In this document: positions 34,801-44,020 of the stretch, in pieces
Numbering within the stretch: the stretch's first letter is position 1
How the letters are laid out: each line of letters starts with the position of its first letter
Source: Mytilisepta virgata
Taxonomy: Eukaryota; Mollusca; Bivalvia; Mytilida; Mytilidae
Length of the DNA stretch: 64,000 nucleotides
Reading direction: 5' to 3'
NCBI GenBank assembly: GCA_028015205.1
Contig: CM051521.1
Location: forward strand, 124,194,614-124,258,613
Position numbers and translations under genes: made by a program
Notes under the pieces: model-generated
Told to the model about the DNA's origin: nothing
Database searches by the model: none
Seen by the model: only the letters and a program-made list of their open reading frames with translations

Positions 34801-35894
34801 ACTCGGGTGATAGAAAACTTTATTCTGACTTAAAACGACGCAAAAGCAGCTCATACGATAGAGACGGTAGAGCTTACTTTAGACAAAGTCGAATTCGCAG
34901 TAGATCACGTGACCGGGAAAGCAGCAGTTCAAGCGATCGAAGTAGGCGAACTATATCTCCTAAACTACGTACAGGTTTGTTACGACAGGCTGATGATAAA
35001 CGTTTTGATTTTTATCGTTCATCGCCTCCACAAACTACCACTCCATTGTCTTTGGAGAGAAATCATAGAGAACGTACATCTAACAGTTCTATGGAGAGAA
35101 ATCATAGAGAACGCACATCTAACAATTCTGTGGAGAAAAATCATAGAGAACGCACATCTAACAGTTCTATGGAGAAAAATCACAGAGAACGTACATCTTA
35201 CAGTTCTATGGAGAGAAATCAGAGAGAACGCACATCTAACAGTTTAATGGAGAGAAATCATATAGAACGTACATCTAACAACAAAGACGATACGGAGATC
35301 AACAGCACATTATCAAAAGCAATGTCAACTCTGTTGAAAAAAATTATATTTGATGATAAGGTTCAGGATAATAGTAAGGAAGGTAGGATGGCAGACATGG
35401 TTTTAGACATGGTAAAAGCACGTGTCAGTGCGGAGCAAAATAAAAAGTCTCCTCAGACAAGATCGTCGTCACCAGAGTTTAATCGAACATTCGATGCATT
35501 TTCAACTGAAAAACAAGTGTCATCACATTCATCGGGCTTTGATTCTTTAAATAATACCCGATTCTCTGTTATAAAGAGAAATAGAGAGGACCATGACAGT
35601 AGTGAATGTAGGTCTTCATATGGCGATAGTAATCGAACATCATACAGCTCTTCATATAGTGACAACAAGCATAAATCAACTTTTGACAAAACGAGACTTG
35701 GTGAAACATACAAATCACAACCATGGTCGAGCACTGCTGGACGAGGCTTTAGCTCTACTCGCCCATGGTCCAGTACAAGGCCAAGTTTTCATAGAAACAC
35801 AAGTAGGCTTACAGGTCACAGACGCCCCTCCAGAGATAAGCACTCGGACAGGGACAGTAACTCCAGAAAGGATCATAGATCATCTTCAAAGTAA
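22876..35894 (+). CDS. DUF3715 (TASOR/TEX15-family) protein with SUMO- and RS-rich tail, 5 exons
   Basis: Coding exons 22876-22897, 26392-26570, 26893-27114, 27657-27800 and 29217-35894 join with matching phases and GT/AG junctions into 2,414 residues. Residues 1 to ~225 match the DUF3715 pseudo-PARP domain of TASOR and TEX15. Landmarks are F-x-P near residue 12, GRTEEELKEQYCF, the KYGVR...LGD...GLHLNKHYDMLL block, VVVFKVVPGRVKRVIP, SKHYDAHVSV, and YVYQLDPETM...PRQAVPYAVI. TASOR is the scaffold of the HUSH heterochromatin complex, and TEX15 acts in germline transposon silencing. Several small domain exons followed by one giant exon recalls TEX15. No SPOC or PIN domain is visible, so it is not a full TASOR. 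The tail is disordered and polar. Exon 1 (MDSQYNK) is an inference from phase, the AAAG/GTAAGG donor and the AAAATGG start context; an upstream start remains possible. The family call is fairly sure, orthology is not. Confidence 0.8.
22898..26391 (+). other. Intron 1 of the DUF3715 gene (3.5 kb)
   Basis: AT-rich intron bounded by GTAAGG and TTTTCAG. Apart from the LINE remnant at 25440-25900 I see no structured feature. Open frames at 22922-23589 have no domain. Confidence 0.6.
25440..25900 (-). pseudogene. LINE RT C-terminal fragment within intron 1
   Basis: The minus-strand reading shows LIDRYKSKWELFMKNLAN, then KCFTSFRISSHTLEIERG, then KCKICKSDCIEDEFHFVFEC. The FRxSSHxLxIERGR and C-x-x-C...IEDExHFxFxC pattern is the zinc-knuckle-like C-terminus of molluscan non-LTR RTs. 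A frame change near 25815 and stops below 25527 mark it as dead. Confidence 0.82.
26392..26570 (+). CDS. DUF3715 domain exon 2
   Basis: The acceptor TTTTCAG precedes AC, which completes a GAC codon with the last G of exon 1. The donor is GATG/GTAACA in phase 0. It encodes the start of the domain: FMPLNCTWAQELMENVQKT, then HIVDNPDLEEAFEDRKEALR. The N-x-x-L-E-x-x-F pattern is typical of the family's first strand-helix unit. Confidence 0.82.
26893..27114 (+). CDS. DUF3715 domain exon 3
   Basis: 74 codons in phase 0 at both ends, with acceptor TTTTTAG and donor AAG/GTGAGG. It encodes the core of the pseudo-PARP fold: a KYGVRCHEKKTNILGDTRDG segment followed by LHLNKHYDMLL. In true PARPs this position forms the NAD pocket; family members lack the catalytic H-Y-E triad, and I see no triad here. 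Confidence 0.85.
27657..27800 (+). CDS. DUF3715 domain exon 4
   Basis: 48 codons in phase 0, with acceptor CTTCACAG and donor TTTT/GTAAGT. It encodes VVPGRVKRVIPRFKGRTAL and SKHYDAHVSVIDPDPNIS, matching the family strands with a conserved P-x-x-x-x-D-x-H-V-S element. Confidence 0.85.
27801..29216 (+). other. Intron 4 of the DUF3715 gene
   Basis: 1.4-kb AT-rich intron. It holds a TTCGGGTA/TTTGGGTT-type repeated phrase at about 28490-28730 and a C-run near 28775. No coding feature is supported. Confidence 0.55.
29217..35894 (+). CDS. Giant last exon: end of DUF3715 plus 2,190-residue regulatory tail
   Basis: The acceptor TTTCGTTTCAG joins in frame to the upstream exons; the open frame extends to 29094 only because the intron end happens to be open. 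Along the full-length protein the exon carries: the last domain strand (190-225); six TPxR repeats (308-355); VLVVED, a SUMO-interacting-like motif (370-375); a likely coiled coil (384-419); ILDLSCKR (708-715); 12 psi-K-x-E sites (K574, K612, K802, K845, K1108, K1154, K1210, K1284, K1360, K1419, K1687, K2016); RS tracts (about 1821-1850 and 2016-2110); six 13-residue repeats (2135-2212); and a predicted helical segment (about 2218-2264). The composition suggests a nuclear, heavily modified protein. Confidence 0.85.
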   Translation: MYVYQLDPETMAPLPYPRQAVPYAVIQLRQPYRLTVSRPFASFRERFMAQMRQKEAVNGHRSISRRPTLSDRKDSKDRSPYKSTHQKRSTDTSEDSDDCSRKKRERDKMPKLTPEPKQSSTPLRKRSSTPVRKGSSTPVRKRSSTPVRKRSSTPVRKRSSTPVRKRSSTPASMTSDKDQSVLVVEDIGTDKTCIKTKLQKIEEEIKLRQSKLTELRHMKNTQESEKLNESGKDKTSSNVCQDQSSEYIINASKTKDEGETFAPRISCVFSTSNFDDFEDSSLVRYRELSSGASTPTLDEPGDHLSNYSAQLNHTDDKCSVSNNETGETEIVSAKINMLDDNETERLDEISNMNEKSETDAQINCSNTNTETCLQRTEISVKSDIKTENMSEDKKPEEASKTSNNDVKKTDEGNKTDLNEPKIKTEQVDKHVTSENVDTAALESCTAGKVLPEKLSDNNVDINTLIREAIYKMDPSDLYELLTEKMNDGEDDELDSTGNNIQTEYSKNVCENEHVEDGMILDLSCKRNIVDHNYTAKPCDENNKNKPPNTPQETISTVEGIESINDKNNISNEENATDFMLLDNLAILASVASELQAAKSRETESSGNRNLTIKTEATDKILSSVSLQLDNLSSKHCISNVKAKTYQVDKIGLLNIKSEQDGNDETKEEQEYIFDAEDFNPKYTESVSLQTGKQNKPLAFHAFKSTDVEESAQNDAPSAMNSKKANKRKMSEKKKDCSVDTTDQSNQSAPIIASTKRRTANSIAAAIAATEKSPTQLKSVSPKVPKQSQNRKQHELSQNAEKTITTTEYKENDNRKESMTSQKIKDVPTAQTLSHDSSEKHTVQSVTTKYSPKITNNTKTSEQQFNCRENLFEKFASADPLGKENDNENANDKVSSSNDLNSTQNSITSKGVTHDSITIKQELDSELYLPESSSVKSCSQFVDPTGFKQQSISMPGGEPIDNIIIKQEPTENISSHISSSVESNCQTSQNISTEDKLKTGTSSLHIPTALSADQHMESISIKQEPNNEELFTPMSSLSSFSPTKNIKKQESCPQTSTCIKATNHENADNLLVETSTKSSCPSIKSTNQMSYNTSIKQEPIESDLLRITTSSKTFKKIINQKRSMCRSQSSDGVKISATADLNESVVELMNQKVTESMNQSDLSFNSLSVIVKKEPITKDEITETKSDADIFLKSIHKGKTSNQTGISTQYLVNGKRNDENFKQVPIPVIVKKEPMSPSMDSSPQMPTLDSISETIPEHLTQKSNRNPKDEVGNKDTIETKESSSIPDLNKTLMDLEQVIGIFSQKVNKNSNDIPGDKTISNTAISNTKARKEDSVKQTLLDTDTCVSSGEGTERKENKKNENLFDINIGDKDSKTIRTDNKRHEPTTKYMPIEVITGNIPPRKNATTSKVPRSVTASSSISSRGGSHKIDTSGTSHVRSINILNSETTRLKNNNGQSDEKCFKSTGKNDDKTRVTRVLNEAFKESNTSEKTNDIAVKIKAEPLTDDELYGVSSAIPKSSKIQSKRSPQKQKVKVSMQTLKTNNKRKVSESTQSSSSPSRQDRMKGSVKRPRSSKSSKLSSKKDNTKAKEGEHSKTPGLNPLEAIRTQYSSSKYDSKNRHYSKREESSVKMDRSRPRLRSRSSSFESSCSTSTSDSPNRAFMKRDRNSSFRKKKGYLDGDRSPVKYKTSDDRTWYVKSKWDNNDTPSESKSGHRYNTYIPVSSPGHKQVYNSGLSSVSSVRNSKSSSSFSKTFGSLNHSKPYTGGKIIRQKTFYSPSDYFSNASTCSSEPVDSHSGRNKTLHVNSTANTAQSNRIQSYNNDIFGQVKIKRERSSSYEKDVTDYSRKRSLSNEQRKSYERKRRSDSGDRKLYSDLKRRKSSSYDRDGRAYFRQSRIRSRSRDRESSSSSDRSRRTISPKLRTGLLRQADDKRFDFYRSSPPQTTTPLSLERNHRERTSNSSMERNHRERTSNNSVEKNHRERTSNSSMEKNHRERTSYSSMERNQRERTSNSLMERNHIERTSNNKDDTEINSTLSKAMSTLLKKIIFDDKVQDNSKEGRMADMVLDMVKARVSAEQNKKSPQTRSSSPEFNRTFDAFSTEKQVSSHSSGFDSLNNTRFSVIKRNREDHDSSECRSSYGDSNRTSYSSSYSDNKHKSTFDKTRLGETYKSQPWSSTAGRGFSSTRPWSSTRPSFHRNTSRLTGHRRPSRDKHSDRDSNSRKDHRSSSK
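29571..29732 (+). repeat. In-frame 24-bp tandem repeat encoding SSTPVRKR
   Basis: Six full units and one partial unit of S-S-T-P-(V/L)-R-K-(R/G) lie in the giant exon. Four central units are nearly identical in DNA, which implies recent slippage. Each T-P-x-R-K is a full CDK-type phosphorylation consensus beside a basic patch. Confidence 0.93.
35052..35285 (+). repeat. In-frame 39-bp tandem repeat encoding MERNHRERTSNSS
   Basis: Six units, all multiples of three, encode (M/L/V)-E-(R/K)-N-(H/Q)-(R/I)-E-R-T-S-N/Y-S/N-x. They sit between the RS tract and the C-terminal helical segment. Confidence 0.93.
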
Positions 35895-35988
35895 ACGGGT
35901 AGATCACTTTGGTGTGAATTTATGTTAATAATGGATGTCTGATTGCATATCATTATGTAATTTACCTGCATGGATGAGTGTTGAGTGT

Positions 35989-35994
35989 AATAAA
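35989..35994 (+). terminator. Candidate polyadenylation signal AATAAA
   Basis: The hexamer lies 95 bases after the stop codon of the DUF3715 gene. A second AATAAA at 36504-36509 could give a longer 3' UTR. Confidence 0.5.
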
Positions 35995-36009
35995 TGAATG
36001 TTTTGATCT

Positions 36010-38675
36010 CATGTGACAACGTCCCTTACCTGGATATATTGTAAATATTGGTACAGAGAATATTACAGGACGTCTACGTGGTCTGGTGGAATATTTCAAC
36101 TACATGTATTGGTAACTGGTTTTACAACACCGACATGTTTATTTCTTGGAATTTTTATTGTCATGTGCCAAGATTTTTTCAGAAAGTTGAATAACTCATT
36201 GTTGTAAACATTAAATTGCCTTATAAAGAAGCTATTCAATTCAATTAAAGTTGTGGGGAAAAAAGAATTTATTGGATTAGACATGTCACTAGATGTACCG
36301 TATTACAAAACTGTTGTCTGTGGTTGGACAGGTCACCGGATGTAAGGTTTTACAAAACAGTAGTCTGTGATTAGACCAGATGTACGGTGTAATAGTAGCC
36401 TGTGATTTCTCATGTCTTAATTGGTGGTGATAGTATTCCGAAATGTCTCGGGTTTATACACGTTTTAAACTCGAAATTTATTTTGAAATTGGACAAGGTT
36501 TTGAATAAAGAATCATTTACACCATAAATAATTTATTAGTCTTGATTACAAAGATTTAAACAATGAACTGTGTGTACACAAACTGTACTACAACCTATAC
36601 AAAGTAAAGAAGTGTAGTTGAATAAAGCCAAAACTGAACAAAAAAAAACGTTTTATGATATTCTGGATTCCTTCCAAAATACAAGCTATCATGCAGTATC
36701 TAAAAAATTTCGTTAAAATATAAATACAGACCCTTACTCTTCCTTTCTGAAATTTTCCACGAGACCAAAATCTTGGTTTATAGTCTGCCATTCATTTATT
36801 GAAACAAAAAATAAAATCCAACAATTAAGAAACGAATTTTCTGTTGCTGGACAGGTAAAACTTTTGTGTCCAAAATCATCATTTGAAATTATAGTAAAAT
36901 ATTTTTCTGAAGGAAACTGACAAACAGTAAACGTGTAGTATTATGTGTTAAACATAATCAAGAAACTTATTTTGCGAATACTTATGAAAAATCAACTAAA
37001 ATATACTGAAAATTATGACAGGGGAATAATCATGTCTAAAATATAGAGAAATATAAAAAAAAAAGAGAGAGAGAGAACTGGGGAAGAAATGCTGATCATA
37101 GAATTATACAGCACGGAATAAAGGAATTTAGCAAAAAAAATCTATATCGAATAAGTCAAAATTAAATTCCCACAACCGCACCATATTCATCATTCAGTCA
37201 TTTTATAGTGTAGCATAATACGTGTTTTTTTATTGGTTTTCCTTATCTTTAGAGTCTCTGTAAGGTCTTCAACAATAGGCAAAGGCCCATAGTTTACACA
37301 AAGACAAGACGGTGATTAGCGTCCGCTCCATCACGTACTAGTGTCATCAGCCCGTCTCTATCATAAACAATCATATTTATGAACCATTATTGTGTGTATA
37401 TATATATATATGCTTGAAAAAAATATAACGAGGCTTTTGGAAATAAACGGGAATTCCTCCTTTCGTTTAAGAAGAAAAAAATCTTTTAAATCAGGTCTAG
37501 GAATTACACAACAAAATTAGTATCACAAAGAGGTAAATTAACTAAACAAAGTGTTCAGTTCTTCAATAAATGGTCGAAATATAGCACCATGTACATGATG
37601 AATGCGGAAAGCTTGAATCTTTAGAAATGTATTTGTGTGTATCAGACAGAGAGAAATAAACTCATTGTGCTATATATAACATTTCACCGCTACATTTATT
37701 GACCATATTTGAACAACCGATTTAAATCTCCAAATATTTAAACAGTTGAACAGTCACGGAAATATAATACTTAGTGGGTTTTAAAGGTGGTTCCCCATTT
37801 ATAGTGCAATATAATTATCCGAACTCAAGTACTTCCTGTGTTTTATTTGTTAATTTCGTTCATGCTGCAGAAAAAATGTCAATATCTGACTTTTAATGAT
37901 AAATTCCTAATTATATATATGTAAGACTCAAATCCATGTCCAGACTCAAATATGTGTCCTTTCTCCAAATATGTTGTTCACGTCTGACGGTGTATTTGAT
38001 CAGAGTGACGAGGTTCGGTAAGGGGTAACTCCGTAATGAATCTGAAACTTTTTTTAGCATATGTACAATGGATAATTATGTGGAATTTAATCTGCAAAAT
38101 AAGAAAGTATTTGAACAAATGTATTTTCGGTGGTATGAAAGACAAAAATCCCTCTTCCCAGGGAACAAATCTGTAAATTTTGTATCCGAGAAAACCTTAC
38201 CATAACCTGCACTTGGCGTAAATACACTTACACCCCCTCCCCAAACAAAATCGGACCTGGTTCAATTACCCCCTCACGAAGTGGTCGTCCTCTTATTTAA
38301 TTTTATTTACTTTGTATATACTCAAAAATATCGCAGATTGTTTTTTGATTTTGTCCAACGGTTGAATTTTTGTCTTCATAAGTACTTCGTTAAAGTTCTG
38401 ATAAAGAAAAACAGCGCTCTTTATAATATACAGAGAAATGTCAACCCCCCAGTTGTTTTATAGGTATGTTATCTTACACATTCCCCAAACCCCTCGCGGA
38501 GGAAAATTCGCACCCCCTCAAAAATGTGGGTACGGGCCTGTAAGTAGATATAGAACATTGCATATTTGCTGTTGTTGTCAAAGTGATGCCTAAATTAATC
38601 ACTCAAATGTGCTTATCGCCGAAATGTCTATATTTGACATGTCTGACTAAAAACTAAAAAGTCTGAGGAAAATTT
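36010..38675. other. AT-rich 3' flank and spacer
   Basis: No gene seen. GTCACTAGATGTACCGT-type near-repeats at about 36285-36390 may belong to the 3' UTR. Small frames show no domain. Confidence 0.45.
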
Positions 38676-38678
38676 ACA

Positions 38679-39034
38679 GTTTTACTATTTATTCGAACTT
38701 CAAGATATCTAATAAACTATAAGATATCTCATATAGTTTATAAGATATCTTATATAGTTTATAAGATATCTTATATACTTTATGAGATATCTTATATACT
38801 TTATAAGATATCTTATAAACTTTAGAAGATATCGTATAAACTTTAGAAGATATCTTATAAACTTTATAAGATATCTTATATACTTTATAAGATATCTTAT
38901 AAACTTTAGAAGATATCTTATAAAGTATATAAGATATCTTATTAAAAACTAGATTATATAAGATATCTTATATATTATATGAGATATCTTATATATTATA
39001 TGAGATATCTTGAAGTTAGAATAAATAGTAAAAC
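38679..39034. repeat. Palindromic GATATC array with 32-bp inverted ends
   Basis: About 15 copies of AAGATATCTT or close variants recur every ~21 bp, separated by TATANACTTTA spacers that are themselves near-palindromic. The ends at 38679-38710 (GTTTTACTATTTATTC...) and 39003-39034 are reverse complements at 31 of 32 positions. The whole 356 bp can fold on itself in many registers. Confidence 0.9.
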
Positions 39035-39917
39035 GGCTTGCCATATGTATCACTTAATTTAATATTTCCCTGAAAATGCTGTATTAAGCTTTGGAAATAG
39101 AATATCACGATAAATACAAAGAATGCACGTCGATATCGCTGTAAAAATTAAAATCTCCAGTTAGACTTTAAATTATGATTTCTCAAAATCCTGTCCCCAG
39201 GATTTTTTTTAAATTCAAAATATTTATTGTAGACAAAAACCCATTTGGGTTGTTCAATACATAACGAACATACACAATGACAATAAAACAGCTGTACATA
39301 AACATATTAAGAAATATAATAAAAGACAACTGCCTTAATATCATCGGGTGTTGATGGGTTTAGTAATAACGTTAACGTTTCTAAATGATGTACTATTGCC
39401 ATTGAAATTCTCTGTTTGCTGATATAAATTTTTTACGGTCCCCAGATTTGTTTTTTCTGTATATATTGAATTGATTATTATATGTATAGCCAAAAAAAAG
39501 CGTCAAAAGTCCAAATAAGCGTAAGGCACCGATCATTTTATTACTGAGGGGGTCCTGTGATTTTTTTTTAATTTTAAATATTATGTCCAGCTTGATCTGA
39601 TTTTTTTTTACATTTCCCACTATGTTGAAAATAATAAAATAAGCATGAATAATGAACAAAAAACAAAAAAAATGTGCTCTATGGCATAAATTCCCCCCAA
39701 ACAGTTTGTAGTTGAACCTTCAAGATCTGTGGATCTAGAAGGAAGTTGTCAACTATTAAAGAAGGTAATTGAAGCTTTTATGTATATATATAAAACTTAA
39801 AAAGTCGGTTCAAAGGTTTGATAAGACACAAAGCGTGTTTTTAAGTTCATATAGATAGTAAGATTTTGTGAATGTTTTTAGAAGTTTGTGATGTCGATAT
39901 CCTTTATATAACACTTT
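39035..39917. repeat. Diverged relative of the 59.2-kb inverted-repeat element
   Basis: GAATGCACGTCGATATCGCT, TTTCTCAAAATCCTGTCC and TACTATTGCCATTGAAATTC occur in the same order as similar phrases at 59335-59455. I judged the match by eye and it is degenerate. The remainder of the stretch shows no gene. Confidence 0.4.
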
Positions 39918-40740
39918 CTATGTAAGAACTACATTATGCTCATTAAAGTCCGAAACATAACTACATACCTGACCAAACCGAAATAGTTGAGACTCCATAA
40001 GAGGAAATAAAGGTACATTTCCGTCAAAGAATGGAAAATTTACTATTTGAAAATTAAAATCATCCCGTTTGTCATGCAGTTTAGTAGTACGGTTACCGCT
40101 TTCAATAGTAATGTCGAGATTTAGAAAAAAATGTAAGGTTATCACTTTGATCGGTCTTATTTAGAGTTAACTCAGCAAGATTAAAATTTCATCAATATAA
40201 TTTTTTTCAAATTCTTGGTTATTAATTGGCGAAAGAATATCCTCCAAATATCTGAAGGTGATATTTAAATATTTCAATAGGCCGTGTTTAGTCGGGTCTT
40301 TATAGCTTAGCCCTAAACTGCGATTCTTAACAATGAAGAACCAAGTTCGCGACCAGAGATTCTGAAGCACAATTCAAGCCCATAGGAATACCGATAATTT
40401 GTCTAAACATGTTTCTTCCAAAACGAATAAAAATATTGTCAATTAAGTTTTAGTAATATCAAGATAGCCTGGTCCAGTTAGTATATTTGTCCTGTCTATC
40501 ACAACTTAAGAAAACTTTCAAGTTATTGCAACTTGTATAGCCGGTATTTCCAGATTTATCAAAGCACGATTTGATTAAATATGATAATTTATCTTTAGTA
40601 AGTTTGTGGGTAAAGTTGTGTAAAAGGCAGAAAAGTCAAAACTATCGATTGAATTAAACGAATCCTCCATAGACTGAAGTTTATCCAATACTTCTAGGGA
40701 ACTTTCTACTAATTAATATGTTTTTTGGTGTTTTTACAGA
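39918..40740 (-). pseudogene. Penelope-like reverse transcriptase, decayed
   Basis: Read on the minus strand, the RT blocks appear in order: DSFDFSAFYTTLP (about 40650), IIGIPMGLNCASESLVANL (about 40390), FRYLEDILSPINNQEFEKNY (about 40260-40190), then KLHDKRDDFNFQIVNFPFFD (about 40070-40010). The YTT-P, GIPMG-NC and FRYxDD order and the K-x-Y/H-D-K-R-D-D-F block fit Penelope-like elements. The catalytic box reads LED instead of DD, and stops and frame changes separate the blocks, so it is inactive. Assignment to Penelope rather than another RT class is from memory of motif style. Confidence 0.72.
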
Positions 40741-40938
40741 CAGGACATAAGGTTGAATGATTTCCACAGCGAAAACGAAGCTGGTGACCCTATATTTATT
40801 TAGTATCAATGAAACAGAAAGTTGACAGCAATCACATGTCATTTTTACAGAAAATTATAGGGATTAGTTTTGGAGAAATGACGATTTAAAGTGAATATAT
40901 ATGACATCTACAGTAAAACAAGAGTGGACACACTGAAA

Positions 40939-42266
40939 TGTCTCGCCTGACTTTTAGTGTTCATAATTGAATTTATGTTGAAAGTAAAAACAAGATCTTT
41001 GGTTTTATGATCAACAAAATACTTTTTCTCAAATAGATTATATACATAATCATGTAAGTTTTGTATCAATTATCTTAGGTATGCCATTCGAAGAGAAAAA
41101 ACTAGATGGAACTTTATACACAAAGTTATACTTCTCCCCCCCCCCCCCCTTCCTGTTTGTCTATCCCCTAATTAAAACATTAGTGATCAATCTGAAAATA
41201 TGAGGTGGGCAAGTTCTTATATATATGGCGAGTCTAGATATTGCAGTTGCTGAAAAATGGACTGTAAAAGAAAAAAATTGACAAAGTCACTGAACCATGA
41301 AATTGAGGTCAAGGGCACATGAAAGGTGTCAGACTGGCATGTACCCATACAGATCTTGCTATAAGCCATGTATGATGAGTCTATTCATTGTAGTTGCTGT
41401 AAAATAGACTTTAAAGAAAAAAATTGACAAAGTCACTGAACCATGAAATTGAGGTCAAGGACACATGACAGGTGTCAGACTGGCATGTACCCATATAGAT
41501 CTAGCTATAGACCATATCTGATGAATCTAGTCATTGCACTTGCTGAAATATAAACTTTTGAGGAAAAAATTGACAAAGTCACTGAACCATGAAATTGAGG
41601 TCAAGGGCACATGAAAGGTGTCAGACTGGCATGTACCCATACAGATCTTGCTATAAGCCATGTATGATGAGTCTATTCATTGTAGTTGCAGAAAAATGGA
41701 CTTTAGAAGAAAAAATTGACAAAGTCACTGAGCTGTGAAATTGAGGTCAAGGACACATGACAGGTGTCAGACTCCCATGTACCCATATAGATCTTACTAT
41801 ATACCAAATATGATGACTCTAAACATTACAGTTACTAAGAAAGGGACTTGAATGTAAAACTATGTCGCAGATTTTCGAAGTTCACTGAACCGTGCAATTG
41901 AGGTCAAGGACAAATGACAGGTGTCAGACTGGCATGTACCCATATAGATCTCACTGTAGACCAAATATAATAACTCTAGGTATTATAGTTTCTGAGAAAA
42001 GGATTTGAATGTAAAACTATGTCGCAATGTTTATGTGGGTATTGAACCATGAAAAAAAGGTCAAGGTCATCTAAAAATGTGCTGCTGAAAAGGTCATCAC
42101 TTCATGCACCTGTGGACCAAAGATGAACATTGTAAGTATTATACTTTAAAAGTTATTAAGGTTTTACAAAAAGTTAACGCCGTCGCCGTCGCCGTCGCCT
42201 TCGCCGTCGCCGCCGGATTGCTATACCTATGTCTCGCTTCCAGCGACTTTCGTCGCAGGCGAGACA
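40939..42266. repeat. Tandem-core element with TGTCTCGCCTG inverted ends
   Basis: TGTCTCGCCTG at 40939-40949 and its exact complement CAGGCGAGACA at 42256-42266 bound a 1,328-bp element. Its core is five to six units of 146 bp: GACAAAGTCACTGAACCATG recurs at 41280, 41426, 41572 and 41718, exactly 146 bp apart. Near the right end is a GCCGTC trinucleotide-like run (42180-42215) and a small hairpin (GCGAC-TTTC-GTCGC). Non-coding. Confidence 0.85.
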
Positions 42267-42434
42267 AAAACATTATTTTAAGGATTTTTAATCAACCTTA
42301 TAGAAGAAATATAAGAGTTAAATATAAAACATTTCGACATATAGATGCAGTTTCGAATATTCAAGTTGCATGTAAAATTTCATAAAAATCTGTAATTTAG
42401 GTACCTCCTACCTTAACTTACCCCCTTAGCAAAG

Positions 42435-43280
42435 GGGGTAAATTATGCTTCCTGTCAAGTTTCCTTCCATTTGGCCCGGTATTTCCACAGAAATTTTTTT
42501 TTTTTAATCAACTAATGAGAAACAAGAATTTTCCATAGTGGCCATGTTTGTTGTCCGATCAGGACGAAATGAAGAAACTTTGTAAACAACCTCCCATATA
42601 TGCTTCCTGTCAAGTTTGTTCCATTTGGCCAAGTAATTTCAGTTATTTTTTTTTATATATCAGCCAGTCAGAAACAAGAACTGCCCACAGCAGCCATATT
42701 TGTAGTCCAATTGGGATGAAATGACCAAATTTTGTAAAGAACCTACCATAGATGCATCCTGTCAAGTTTTTTTTTTAAATTAAATTTTTTAATGAACAAA
42801 TGAAATACAAGAATTGCCCATGAAGGCCATGTTTGTTGCCCGATTGGGACTAAATGAGGAAACTTTGTAAAGAACCTTCCATAGATGGTTCCTGTCAAGT
42901 TTCGTTCTATTTGGCCAAGCGAGACAAGAACTACCCATGGCGGCCATATTTGAAGTCCGATCGGGACGAAATGAGGAAAATTTATAAAGGACCTCCTTTA
43001 TATGCTTTATATGCTTCTGGTCAAGTTTTATTCCATTTGGCCAAGCACTTTCAGACGAGGATTTTTGAAAACTAAGCCAATCAGAAACAATTACCCATGG
43101 TGGCCATGTTTGTTTTCCGATCATGACGAAATGAGGAAATTTAATTAAGGACCTTATATAGATGCTTCCTGCCAAATTTAATTCCATTTGGCCCAGTGGT
43201 TTCAGAGCGGAAGATTAAAATGTGAAGAGTCAACGGACGGACGACGTATGCCAAGTGATGACAAAAGCTCACATGGCCTT
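42435..43280 (+). repeat. Family 1-related repeat, five degenerate units
   Basis: ATGCTTCCTGTCAAGTTT, CCATTTGGCC and GAAATGAGGAAA phrases recur about every 150-180 bp. The copy ends with GACGTATGCCAAGTGATGAC and AAAAGCTCACATGGCC but lacks the closing hairpin arm. Confidence 0.7.
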
Positions 43281-44020
43281 TGATTTGATTATGTCTGTAT
43301 ATTTAGCCCAGCAAAGAATTTACATCTTTTCATACTCAATGGAATCTGTGTACATGGAAAGTCTGTATTTTCTCAAAGTAGATGGATTATTGAGAGAAAA
43401 CAATTTCATCTATATTCCAGACATATTTAATAAAACAACTTTAAATCATAAAAATCATACAAATAAAAATTGATGTAAAAAGATTGCTTACTCTCTTCTC
43501 TGGACGGATTTAGTCAAAGTATATACTTGTTCTTAAAACAAATTTACAACCATGATTTATATACATGTAGTAAACTTTCAGTTTGGCAGTTAATAACAAG
43601 CTTAATACAACCAAGCACTAACACATATATTGTGTGAATTAAACATTTGATAAAATACAATATTCGTAATGGACAGAAATGCTTATTCAAGGCTTGTTAA
43701 AATTTCTCGAATAAAGATAAGTTAATTCTTGAAAGGCCATGATGTTATTTGTTCTTCAACAATAAATTCTATGTGCTAATACATATAAAAATCTACCTTC
43801 ATTACAAGTAAAATAATATATTTATATGTATGGACACACATAAGGATTTCAGTTTCATATTTATATTCATAAAATACATATTTTCAGACAATATTTAGAA
43901 TTTTTTGCTTCCAATATTTTAAGCAATTTTACCATCTAAAATTCTTCAATAAATAAAATATTATTATCACAGTTATAATGCTTTCTTAGTTTGACATGTT
44001 GTGACATTTTGTTAGTAAAA

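Noticed and set aside
38700..39010. CRISPR-like array
   Set aside because: The regular ~21-bp units have no unique spacers, the units are palindromic throughout, and the context is eukaryotic.
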